From Acanthaster planci (taxonomy: Eukaryota > Echinodermata > Asteroidea > Valvatida > Acanthasteridae): a stretch of DNA of 26,730 bases. Position numbers and translations under genes: made by a program. Position 1 is the stretch's first letter, and each line of letters begins with the position of its first letter. Of the stretch, positions 1-9,100 are shown one piece after another. The stretch spans positions 655,552 to 682,281 of the forward strand of contig NW_019091380.1 of the NCBI RefSeq assembly GCF_001949145.1, given 5' to 3'. Below the pieces are notes generated by a model that did not search any database, was not told the DNA's origin, and saw only the letters and a list, made by a program, of their open reading frames with translations.

Positions 1-850
1 GCTCTCGCTCGCTGAATGCGTATGCGTACGTATTTGAGATGTACAGTGTACAACTAGAACTGTACATGTATGCACATAGTATGTACATGTACGTGCGTGC
101 ACTTTGTACCGTGGAACTTGGGAAGTGTACATTCGTAATTTCGAACAAGCTGAAGCAGTTTGTTGATTGTTAAAATTTCAATTTTTTCGTGACTTGTTGA
201 TGCCATGTAGGTGATTCTGATGAACTTAGATTTAAGGTGCATCATGATTTCTTTGCTCTGCCAGTGGCAGTAAGCAAGAGGTTAGGTTGAGCTGAGGATC
301 TTGAATACACTAGATAGCGCATTATTGAAACAGCGTAGGCCTAGTCAGTGGGAGCCACTGAAATCAAATTTACTGGGGCATTTGAGTTGTGTACACACTA
401 CATTTCAGTATTTCCAAAGAGGGCAGGGTGGCCACTTTGGGAGCACGCTTCAGAAAGAGTACCATATGCAAAAAACACTAATTTTCCATTAAAATGTTGT
501 ACAGGCATCAGAAAGTGATAATGTCTGAAAAAGTGAAATTTAGCATAGAAAAAACGGAAGCATTTACTTGTAGGCCTAAGAGAACAAATTTTTCTTTTTT
601 CAGAAATTTCAAACCATCAGACACTAAGAATCAGCACAGCATAAGTAGAGCCTAATGGCCTAAAATTAGGCCAAATAGGATTGCTTGAAATCAGACAACA
701 CTGTATATTAACAATATATCTTTTTCAGTTTTACATGTAGATATTCAAAGAAAGTCTGCAGTGCTTTCCTGTTTTCAGCTAGAGCCTGGTAGAGGGCAGC
801 ACCACTTGAACAGAGCATTTTCCCCAGACTTCTGAAAATGGTGCATTACC
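1..850. other. Region upstream of NUDCD2, no recognised gene
   Basis: I recognise no protein-coding exon here. The left edge has CT/CG-rich simple sequence and two TACATGTA palindromes (63-70 and 84-91), with a third at 732-739. A pyrimidine-rich stretch ending in AG at 777-778 looks like a 3' splice site, so NUDCD2 may have a noncoding first exon further left. I could not identify its donor or a promoter motif. Confidence 0.5.
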
Positions 851-1036
851 ATGGCACATTTTGATGAGAAGAGTGGAATTGTCCCTTGCCAGACCCCCTG
901 GGGTCAGTGGTATCAGACCATGGAGGAGGTGTTTGTAGAGGTGAATGTGCAAGAGGGAACAAAGGGCAAGATGGTGACGGTGAACTTTGACCCCAAGCAC
1001 CTGAGCTGCACGGTTAAGGGCAAAAATGTCTTTAAG
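851..1036 (+). CDS. NUDCD2: NUDCD2 coding exon 1
   Basis: Codes residues 1-62, with the TPWGQW signature and the first half of the CS domain. It ends in phase 0 at a GTGTGT donor. The reading frame continues only a short way into the intron before a stop. Confidence 0.95.
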
Positions 1037-2280
1037 GTGTGTTATGTACATGTCTTTAGTGCTCAGTGTTTTAGTAAAGGTTTCTGAGAATTTTTACTCA
1101 ACCTTGTCAGAGTGAAAGGTATTTGGTGCGATGGTTTGCCTTCACGAGAACTCCCCCCTCCCCAAAACCCCTGATTTTCTCTGATTGTGAGATATACTCT
1201 TTCCTAATATTAAGTATAACCTCTGAACTTTCTACCGGTAACTTTAGCCCAATTAGAAAGCTCTTTGAAGGAGCCCTCTGTTTCTAATGGGCAGTACCAT
1301 TGTGAGTGTGGTTGACTTCAAAGATGACAACGTTGTGCTGAAACTGATAACATTGTTGTGATCTTATTTTCAATTCCTTCCCCTTCAGGGTGAACTTTAT
1401 GAAGCAGTAATATCTGATGAATGCACCTGGACACTTGGTAAGCCTAAAAACATAAGCTTTAATCTCAAAGGAACAGGAAACTTGGTCATTGTAAATGGAA
1501 TGGGATTCCCCTTCAGAATAAAACTCTTTTTAGAACTACAGGGGCCAGAACCCGTTAAGAAGACCAATAATAAAGATTAAGGAAGTGCATGTAAATTTGT
1601 AGTTGCTGTGGTAATGAAACGTACAGGCCAAATTCTTTCACTAAATACATACAACTCTTGTTTTGAACTTTTTTTTCTAAATGTTAAGAAGACAACAAAC
1701 TGGTCCAGATTGTCCTCACCAAGTCCAAGCAGTCAGCGGAGAACTGTTGGCGGAGCTTGTTGAAGGACCAGTACGTGGCTGACCCTTTCACCTACGACAA
1801 GATGGAAAAGAAACTCACCTTGCAAAGATTTCAGCATGAGGTATGGTTGGACTAAGATGTCATCAAATTCCCCCCTGCGCCTTCCCAACCCATCTCTCTT
1901 CTCCTCAGCCCTTCAAGTAAAAATTGTTTAAAAAAAAGAAAATTAAAAAGAACCGATGACCAAAGCTTTGGTGAATGCACTTTTTAAACATTTGGCCAGC
2001 ACACAATTTTTTTTATTTCATGTCCAAAATCTATCGTTCGTGATGATGCAGTTATTTTTAATGGCAAATGAGCCAAAGATACGACATTTTAACATCTGAA
2101 TAAAAAAAGGTGTGGTCAGCACTTTGGAGAAAATTCAGGTGTTAAAGCTGAAAAAAAAAAAAAATCGCGCGTTTAATGTAAAAATACCATTTTTACTAAT
2201 AACAGAACCCAGGCTTTGACTTCAGTGGGGCAGAGATTACAGGCAACTACTCCGGAGGAGGTCCAAACTTTGATCCCTGA
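851..2280 (+). CDS. NUDCD2: NudC domain-containing protein 2, 4 coding exons, about 153 aa
   Basis: Joined exons 851-1036, 1389-1437, 1689-1840 and 2206-2280 give about 153 residues; human NUDCD2 is 157. NUDCD2 is a small CS-domain (p23-like) cochaperone. In mammals it works with HSP90 and stabilises LIS1, a regulator of cytoplasmic dynein. The N-terminus carries the family signature TPWGQWYQT (residues 15-23) followed by EEVFVEV. The CS beta-sandwich runs from about residue 14 to 90 and contains CTWTL (74-78). The C-terminus keeps the PGFDFSGAEITGNY block before a Gly/Pro-rich end. The start codon lies in a strong Kozak context (ACCATGG) and matches the family N-terminus. Introns are GT-AG and exon phases agree. 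The gene converges on GEMIN5. Confidence 0.95.
1389..1437 (+). CDS. NUDCD2: NUDCD2 coding exon 2
   Basis: A 49-nt exon after a CCCCTTCAG acceptor codes GELYEAV...CTWTL. It ends in phase 1 at a GTAAGC donor. The frame stays open through the donor to a TAA at 1578-1580, so intron retention would still be translated. Confidence 0.92.
1689..1840 (+). CDS. NUDCD2: NUDCD2 coding exon 3
   Basis: Codes EDNKLVQIVLTK, then NCW and the ADPFTYDKMEKKLTLQRFQ helix block, which aligns with the same positions in vertebrate NUDCD2. It follows a T-rich tract and ends phase 0 at GTATGG. Confidence 0.93.
2206..2280 (+). CDS. NUDCD2: NUDCD2 terminal coding exon 4
   Basis: Codes the conserved NPGFDFSGAEITGNY C-terminus and a Gly/Pro-rich tail, ending with TGA at 2278-2280. 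The acceptor is AACAG at 2201-2205. Confidence 0.94.
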   Translation, partial: NPGFDFSGAEITGNYSGGGPNFDP

Positions 2281-3210
2281 TCACGGCAACTTGGCTGTCT
2301 ATATGGTCGCTTGGCCAGAACTTTCTCCTTATGGGGCTCATCTATTCGCACAAAACACATTTCACTTAAAGCCGCATTTACATGCATATAGAGTTGAGTC
2401 ATGAGGAGTTATTTGTTAGACATGCTGAGGCGTAACGATGTTGACATCTGAAAGTGTATAGTCCTGAGAGTGCTTTAATTCATAGAAAATCCATCCGTTA
2501 GGGACAGACGAAGATATTCGTGTACAGTAGTTGTGATTTTCATTTAGGTTATGTATATTTTGCCGAGTTAGTTTCTATTTCATGGGTAAGGGCAAAATGT
2601 AGTAAGTAGTAAAACAAGAGACTACTGAGGACTGTCCTCGGATGGTTATTCAGGGGGAGAGGTCAGTATGTTTATCAGATAATCAAAATTTGAAACTCCA
2701 GAACAGAATCGGTTGGTACTCGGAATTTCTCTGTGGGTGCTAACTGAGAGCACTGAAGGTGCAAATTATTCCATTTGTTGACAAAATACCATGTAAGAAA
2801 AGAACAAGTATTGTTTGGTTTTAAGTCTACCTTGAAATTTAATTTTTTTCCCCTTTTTTTTTGTTGTTGTCCGTCTGTAGTTCGTTGACCAGTACTTATG
2901 ACATCAATTCCTGGAGAGATCTCCAAGCTTCTGTCCATAAGCAACAGGTAAAGATTGTACTGACTTCTGTAGTCGATGTTGTGGGGGTAAGCGATTGGAT
3001 GAGAACAGGGTACCAACCGATTCATATGTATGTAGTCGATGATAATTGGGTTATCAGTGTGATTAAGTTGAGTGAACAGAAACTTGATTGACGTAAGAAG
3101 TGAACCTGAAATTACTGGAAATGGTTTTCAGTGCTCCAATATCTTCTCTTTCTCAAACTAATTCTTACCCAGGCTGCGCGTAGTTGATGTAACCCTGCTG
3201 CTCTTACAGA

Positions 3211-3300
3211 GTTCCGAAGCGTGATGTCATTTTAAACCAGGAATTGCAGTGCACACGAATGGAGTACGCGTGTTGGTTTGCATGCTGGTTCTTGCACTGA
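3211..3300 (-). repeat. Dispersed repeat family R1, copy 3 (inverted)
   Basis: Read on -, it contains AAGAACCAGCATGC, CGTACTCCATTCG, TTCCTGGTTTAAAATGACAT and CACGCTTC in the same order and spacing as the copies at 9470-9590 and 14636-14740. It lies in the NUDCD2 3'UTR. Confidence 0.75.
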
Positions 3301-3672
3301 TACCTTGCACTGACGCATTCACTTAGGTACTCTGTACCACCAGGATTTAACTCCAAGATTGTAAATTGGAGTTGTTACAATGTTGGACTGACCCTTCGCC
3401 GAGTGTGCTGAATCTGAGACAATCCTAGCAGTGCCCTGACTCGTGTAGTGGCCGTTGATGAGCAAGTGCTCGTATGCAGTATGGATGTGTGGAAATTTTC
3501 CTGTGAAGTGGTTTGTGGGCATCAAATTCCCTGGGGGAGGTCTGCTTTCTCCAAAATGCCCATGAAATTTTGGTTGAGAAAACTTGACACATCACCCACT
3601 ACCGAGCCAGGGTCAGCAAGTATTGATTTTAATGCCAACAAATGTTGACTTTGTTTATCCAGTGTTATAAAC

Positions 3673-3688
3673 AATAAAAAGCTTTATT
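3673..3688. terminator. Back-to-back poly(A) signals
   Basis: AATAAA on + (3673-3678) is separated by four bases from TTTATT (3683-3688), which reads AATAAA on -. The + signal is the best candidate for NUDCD2. The - signal could serve as a fail-safe for transcription coming from GEMIN5. Confidence 0.5.
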
Positions 3689-3700
3689 TTTATCTCACCG

Positions 3701-4906
3701 ATGTACATATGTGGTTTTCCTTTCCCCTTGTACTCTGAACAGTCTTAAAACCTCCAACATGGCTCAAGAGAGTGAGACGTAACTGACATGTACAAGCAAA
3801 AAATGTTACTTGAAGAAAACACTATACCCAAGCTGGCGCAAAGCATGTTTTATTTCCAATGACATGTGAATGAATAATGAACAGCTAAAAAAAAGCAAAG
3901 TTGCAACAGGGAGAGGCAAACTGAATGTGAAATTGTAACATTCAAAAGGGGGATGAAAAAACCATTAGAAAGTAGACGAAACAGGAAAAAACTATGTGTA
4001 TAAAAAATCAACGGTGATTTCTCAATAAATGTGGACAACTCACTGCTTTCTCCCGACACCCTTTCCTGAGAGTATCCACCGAAAGTGTTTGTTTTTATGC
4101 AACAGAAAATCAAGCCTCAAAGTTACTCAGAATGCAATTAAACTTCAGCTGTGAAAGAACATGAACTCAAAACTCTGTAAAACCTTCCTGCACATGTGAA
4201 TATGTGTGGATAGTGCAGGTCATTATCAGAAAAAATGCTACTAATGTGTTACTAATGCAAAATTAACCAGCATTAAATTTTAATAAAGGGTCTGACTTGT
4301 CTCTGTACTTCTGTAACCTTGATTTTTCTATTCTGAAGAATAACTTTTACTTACTGGTTTTTCTTTCAAAAACATATCAGATGTGAAGTTTCCAGAAACA
4401 TTTTGTATAATTTTTATATCAAGCCTAGCCTTCTAGAAAGTATTAAGTATTTCACAGCTTTTGTTAACACCTTTTTTGTCATATTGGCACACTGTGCTCA
4501 TATCCTTTCAGGCAGCCAGAAGTGTGTGATCTGAATTTACCCTAGAAACAATTACAAAAGGCTCAACCAATATTTACTCTAATTTTTGCTCTCCAATACA
4601 GCGATCATTCATGTGTCATTGTTGAAGTGTTCTGGATGATCTAGTAGAGCAACTTCCAAAGTTAAAATAAAAAATGGAGTTCAAAAATAAATACATTACC
4701 TTATGATTTGCTTCATAACGAGCCTTAAACTTCAGAAAGAAGTAATGGGGGGAAGAGGTTAACCCTAACAGTCCTCAGTTCCTCCAACAGGTGAAGGATT
4801 GAGGACTGTTAGGGTTAATCATTTGGGGGACTTGTGGTCCACATCAGTAAGACCTTATGCGATGATTTTTAAAAAGTTGGCACGTAAGCCTTCTTTGAAC
4901 CCTGGG
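3701..4906. other. Convergent intergenic interval
   Basis: A+T-rich sequence between the presumed 3' ends of NUDCD2 and GEMIN5. No coding exon is recognised; the 87-codon minus-strand frame at 3850-4113 has A+T-driven composition and no recognisable domain. It contains the inverted-repeat element at 4759-4818. Confidence 0.4.
4759..4818. repeat. 60-bp inverted-repeat mini-element, copy 1
   Basis: A 19-bp left arm (4759-4777) is the exact reverse complement of 4800-4818, with a 22-bp loop. The outer ends are TTAACCC and GGGTTAA. A diverged copy of arms and loop lies at 15841-15900. This suggests a short palindromic mobile-element remnant, though it could also fold as a stem after the GEMIN5 poly(A) signal. 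Confidence 0.75.
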
Positions 4907-4912
4907 TTTATT
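4907..4912 (-). terminator. Candidate GEMIN5 poly(A) signal
   Basis: This is the first AATAAA I find on - downstream of the GEMIN5 stop, about 1.0 kb away. It lies in the loop of a small stem (CTGGG 4902-4906 with CCCAG 4914-4918). Actual cleavage cannot be read from the sequence. Confidence 0.35.
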
Positions 4913-5344
4913 TCCCAGTGCTGGTGTAAATTTTCTTCTTGAGGCCCAAACATTAAATTCGCTTTTGAAACAATTAGAAATGGAGAATGAGTTTGATGGA
5001 AACCAAAGAGAACAGGCCCCGTTTTAAGGTATACTATTTTGTATGAAAGCCATATTCACTGTTGTTCATTTATAAAGAAGCCTTATGCTACATTCTGGAT
5101 GATATTACTTTGTGTCCTGTGCAGTTCTTGAATGTGTTCCTGCTTGAAAAATACCAGTGCCCAAGAAGTGTCATATTCTTGTCACTGTGATTTGTGCAGT
5201 GTTTCCAAATGAAGTTTACCTTCCTTTTGGTCAATGCGCAAAAGCAGTTTCCATAAAAATTTGCGATTTAAGCCTGCACTAAGTAAGTCTGCTATGTAAC
5301 TGAGAGACATATTTCTTTGTACTTTGACATGATTCTGTGAGCAG

Positions 5345-5440
5345 ATTTTGTCCTCGGAAGGGTTTGAACTGCAATCAAGCTCCCAGTCCCCCCCACACAT
5401 TAATAACCGATACTAAGTGTTTGAGCTACAGCATTACAGT
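5345..5440 (-). repeat. Possible degenerate tRNA-derived SINE fragment
   Basis: Read on -, a stretch like an RNA polymerase III A box (TGTAGCTCAAACACTTAG) is followed about 50 nt later by a B-box-like AGTTCAAACCC. The segment between resembles the GGACTGGGAGCT...GCAG part of invertebrate tRNA SINEs. Stem pairing is poor, so it is not an intact tRNA gene. Confidence 0.3.
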
Positions 5441-5757
5441 AGGTTATGGTCCCTTAAAGCCTCGGTTTCACATCACAAATAAGTCACGGATGAAGCCTAA
5501 ACAGTAAAGAAAACATTTTCACTTGGAAATGCTTCCAACAACCTAATAATACTCAATTGGGCTCAACTTCCCCGATCATCTGTGCATATACTGCATAAGC
5601 CTAAATGAGTTGGCAGTAGACTGATTAAATGGAAAACTAAAACGTATCCATGACAGAGTTATTCGCACAATTCAACGCAAGACAAGCACTATACTTGCAT
5701 ACACTCTGCATATGTGTTATCGATACGGCAACTAGCCTTGTAGAACTTTATCAGGGA

Positions 5758-5926
5758 GCAGCCATCTTGTTTTTCTACTATTGAAAGTATTGTGACCAAA
5801 CTGAAGCTGGAAGAAAAACTTATTTGGTTCCTTTTATAGGTATGTAAAGATGTACTACTTTTGTCATTTGGCATTCAGGAGCAACACAAAAATGGCGGCA
5901 TCACGATAAAGATCTATACTTCCGGC
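5758..5926. promoter_or_regulatory. YY1/ETS motif cluster next to the GEMIN5 stop
   Basis: A minus-oriented YY1-type motif CAAGATGGCTGC (5758-5769), a plus-oriented AAAATGGCGGC (5889-5899) and an ETS-type ACTTCCGGC (5918-5926) fall within 170 bp. Such motifs typify TATA-less promoters, but no gene start is recognised in either direction. Part or all may simply be GEMIN5 3'UTR. Confidence 0.35.
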
Positions 5927-5929
5927 TCC

Positions 5930-6157
5930 TTACAAAGCACTGTTGGGTTGTTCTAAAACTAAATTTGCAAGATGCTTAATGAACAGTTTCCTTTGGAAGG
6001 TCAGCCAACTGTGCTCCAGTCCCCATGTGATGGCTTCCTTCTCAAGTGTCTTCAGCTCCTGCTGATCTGCTTTTGAGAGATTCCTCTTGAGGCGTGCGGC
6101 ACGGCAGACATGTACCAGCACCATGGCAGACTCGACTGAGTCTGGGAATGGACACTG
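5930..6157 (-). CDS. GEMIN5: GEMIN5 terminal exon 24
   Basis: Codes [20 protein letters not shown] then a basic helical tail ending LEQPNSAL and TAA at 5930-5932. Human has AWPFPDVLECCLVLLLIRS. The acceptor is a TAG-CAG tandem, so the first Gln is optional. Confidence 0.93.
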   Translation of the reverse strand, partial: QCPFPDSVESAMVLVHVCRAARLKRNLSKADQQELKTLEKEAITWGLEHSWLTFQRKLFIKHLANLVLEQPNSAL

Positions 6158-9100
6158 CTATGCATATTCATCAAGGAAAAGGAGAATTAGATTAGAAAAC
6201 TCACAGAAGTGTGGCATTTGTTAACCTCTCTACAGTGCACCCAATGAAGTGGGCAAACACAGGCACTTGATCAGTTGAAGCAAGCAATTGCAAATGTACT
6301 GCACATCTGTGTCATAAAAATGTTTATCATCCATCCAATCAGTCCTGCCTACCAATAAAATAGTTATTGAATCACACAATTACCCTTTTGCCAAGTTGTT
6401 CCAATTCCTGCATGAGCCTGCTTTGCTCTTGGAGCAAGTCAGTATACGTCAATGCTGGATCAATATACTTGACATCTGCCATCACTGCCTCCCAGCTACT
6501 AGGTAGACAGACTTCCAAATATTTGTCTACCTCTGAATGAGTTTCTTTAGCAGCAGCGTTAGAGTTTGAATCAAACTGTTTTTCAGTGGCTATATCCACT
6601 TCAACTGGTGTCCCGTCGTCCTGGCGAGATGATACAATGTTGGTACTGACCTCAAGGGGGTTTAGAGACTCTGGTAAGCATGAGTTTACTAATCTGCCAG
6701 TGCTCTCAGAAACAATTTGGCTTAAAGCACACACATCTGGAGATGTGGCACGTTCCTTCAGCTCAAAAGCACCACCATCTTTGACAGTTGGGACGGCTGA
6801 TTCATTCTCTCTGGAGGCATAAAAGCCACAATCAACAGCCTCATGGTCTGGTCTGTCAGGAGCCCTATCTTTGTCAATAGAGCCCTCCTGGTCATGGTCA
6901 ACAGGGACCGGTTCCTGCCCTTTTGTGGCATGCTGGGTCACCAATTTCTCCACCGCCTTCTGGATGCATCTTATGCTGCCCTTCAGGCTTCTCACTTTTG
7001 CGTGAGGCTCCGACAACAAAGCCTTGGAGATAGTCTCTAGTTTTGGAACCAGCCTTTCTTCGAACTGGCTGCGAGTCGCATCATGCCCTTGGTTGACATC
7101 TTTTGACATGTTGGAACATGAAGGAGCAGTGACAATGCTGGCACTGGCTGCATATGACTCCACACTTTGGTTTGTACAATCAGTCAATGTCGTAAAAAGA
7201 TCATGCTGGTCAAATGTGATTTGTGCTTGCGTCTCACTGACACTCCCAGTGAAGTCTGCAATAGGTTGGCCAGGATTTTCCACCAATTCTGAAGCTCTTT
7301 CAGTCGCCATCACTCGTGACACTGTGCCACTTGTACCCTCCAAGTGTGATTCTGTTGCTTCTGTTCTTCTTGCAATTATGTTGGCAGTGTCGCTGTTTGT
7401 CTCTATTCCTCTTTGAGTATCTCGTGGCACACCAGCTTTACTCACCAGCAGTTCAGGATTCTTGGAGGGTGTTGTCTCACAGCCAACCTCCCACCACAGG
7501 GAGTACAGAACAGTGAAGAGGTAGTATGCATACAGACTCGTGACAGCGGCACTCTTGTGTAGTTTCATGATGGAATAAATGCCTATGCAATCACAAAGGT
7601 ACCCAACAGGGAAAACTTCAGAATAAGGTTAACATCCATTTTATTTTCCTTTCTTATTATACAATCAATATGTAATTATCTACAGTAAAGCTACCCAAAA
7701 ATACCTTGGTGAATTGCTCTCATGGCTTGTCCAATAAGATACAGAAGTCTTGTGAGAAAACAGTTATTTTTAAGTCTAAATAGAAGTAATGTTTAAGGTT
7801 TCAAATGCCAGAGGGAAGAATAGTAAATGGGCCTGACGTTTGCTTGTCTCCACAGCCCTTACAGCGGAGATGGGTTAATTTCTCCAGGCTGCAGGATGTA
7901 GTTCCTTGTAGCCTCACTGGAAGGACTTCATCTAAATAATAACAAGGGTCAACACTCTCATATCTGCAAGGCATGTTTAATGTACATGCATAGATACAGG
8001 GCAGCAAGTAACTACCGCACTTCCTTCACAAAAAGTTTTGTCAAAAAAGATTGGTGTATCCCAACACTAACGGGCAGTTGGGACAAGCAAAGGCCCGATC
8101 TTTACCTTCAGGTAGAACAAGAGATAGCACTCCTCTAGCCATGTCCACATCCCCTGCATCATGACACATGACCACGGCCTGCAACCAATGAGGGACCGTC
8201 TCAGACTCCCCTGCCATCAAGAGTGACAGCTGACCCAGGGTAAGCTCAAATGCCAACTCGATAAGAAGCTGCGTATGAAATTCACAGTAGTTTTAAATAC
8301 CGGTAGTAACTGTTCAAAGGGAATGCTGGGTTTCACGATAGTGTGCCTCCAAGACTTTGCAATGCACTGGCCAATCATAATGCACGAAATCTGTCAACCC
8401 AATATGCGTTAGAAACAGTTGACAGATTTCGGGTATTGTGATTGGAAAACGCATTGCAAACTCTTGGAGGCGCACTATTATGAATGGCCCATATTTGCCT
8501 ACTTATCACTTTATCAGTTATGAAAACGGAACAGGTATTACATGTGTATCACAATAAATCTTCATACATGCAAAAAGCTATTTTGATGTGATAATGCATA
8601 CGTCACTAAACAGCCAAGATGTGCTAAAACGATTTTTTAAAATATAGCTGCCTGTGGGCTAGTTTCAAACTCAGTTGACAGCTAAAACATACACGGTTAC
8701 TCACTGCACATAATGACAGTTACAATGTCCGGCCCCCTTTTCTTTCTCACAGTAATGATGTTTAGAGTTTTTTGATACCTGCTTTGTTGGCAAATGTTGA
8801 GTATTCTGTTGTCGGATGCTGACAACTTCATCATATAGACGTTGGACAAGGTCTTCATCTGTTTGGTCCATGTGGCATTGTAGGAACCAATGCTGCACAG
8901 CAGCAGGAAGGGGTGTAGCTCCTTCAAAAAGAGGAACAGTCCATCCCGACAAGTCATCCATGTCTAAAATCAAATTAAGCACATATGCCAAGAAACTTAA
9001 AAATCCTACAATCTTTTTTCTAATCTTCTGACCTTCTTTAAAAGCACCATTCGCGTTTGCCACGTGTTATCCACTCTCCATGCTCTTGAACTGTTGAGCC

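Larger units (their letters stand above)
2281..3700 (+). other. Probable NUDCD2 3'UTR
   Basis: No coding exon is recognised here. The first canonical AATAAA on + after the stop is at 3673-3678, followed by a GT-rich stretch near 3700, so the 3'UTR is probably about 1.4 kb. A dispersed-repeat copy sits inside it in inverted orientation (3211-3300). The 116-codon minus-strand frame at 2675-3025 shows no family similarity I recognise. Confidence 0.5.

Noticed and set aside
2675-3025. 116-codon minus-strand frame within the NUDCD2 3'UTR
   Set aside because: No recognisable domain, A+T-driven composition and no splice or promoter context.
3850-4113. 87-codon minus-strand frame with hydrophobic residues
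   Set aside because: Composition follows the T-rich strand and no family match is recognised.
7705-7748. A 44-nt segment on - bounded by CACAAG and GTATTT, reading [14 protein letters not shown]
   Set aside because: Its phase cannot join exon 22 to exon 23. The direct join [14 protein letters not shown] matches the family exactly.
7801-8007. A 68-codon minus frame with an acceptor-like start (TTATTTAG) and text DEVLPVRLQ...CKGCGDKQ
   Set aside because: No donor gives a phase compatible with exon 23, and no similarity to GEMIN5 is seen. Treated as intron 22.
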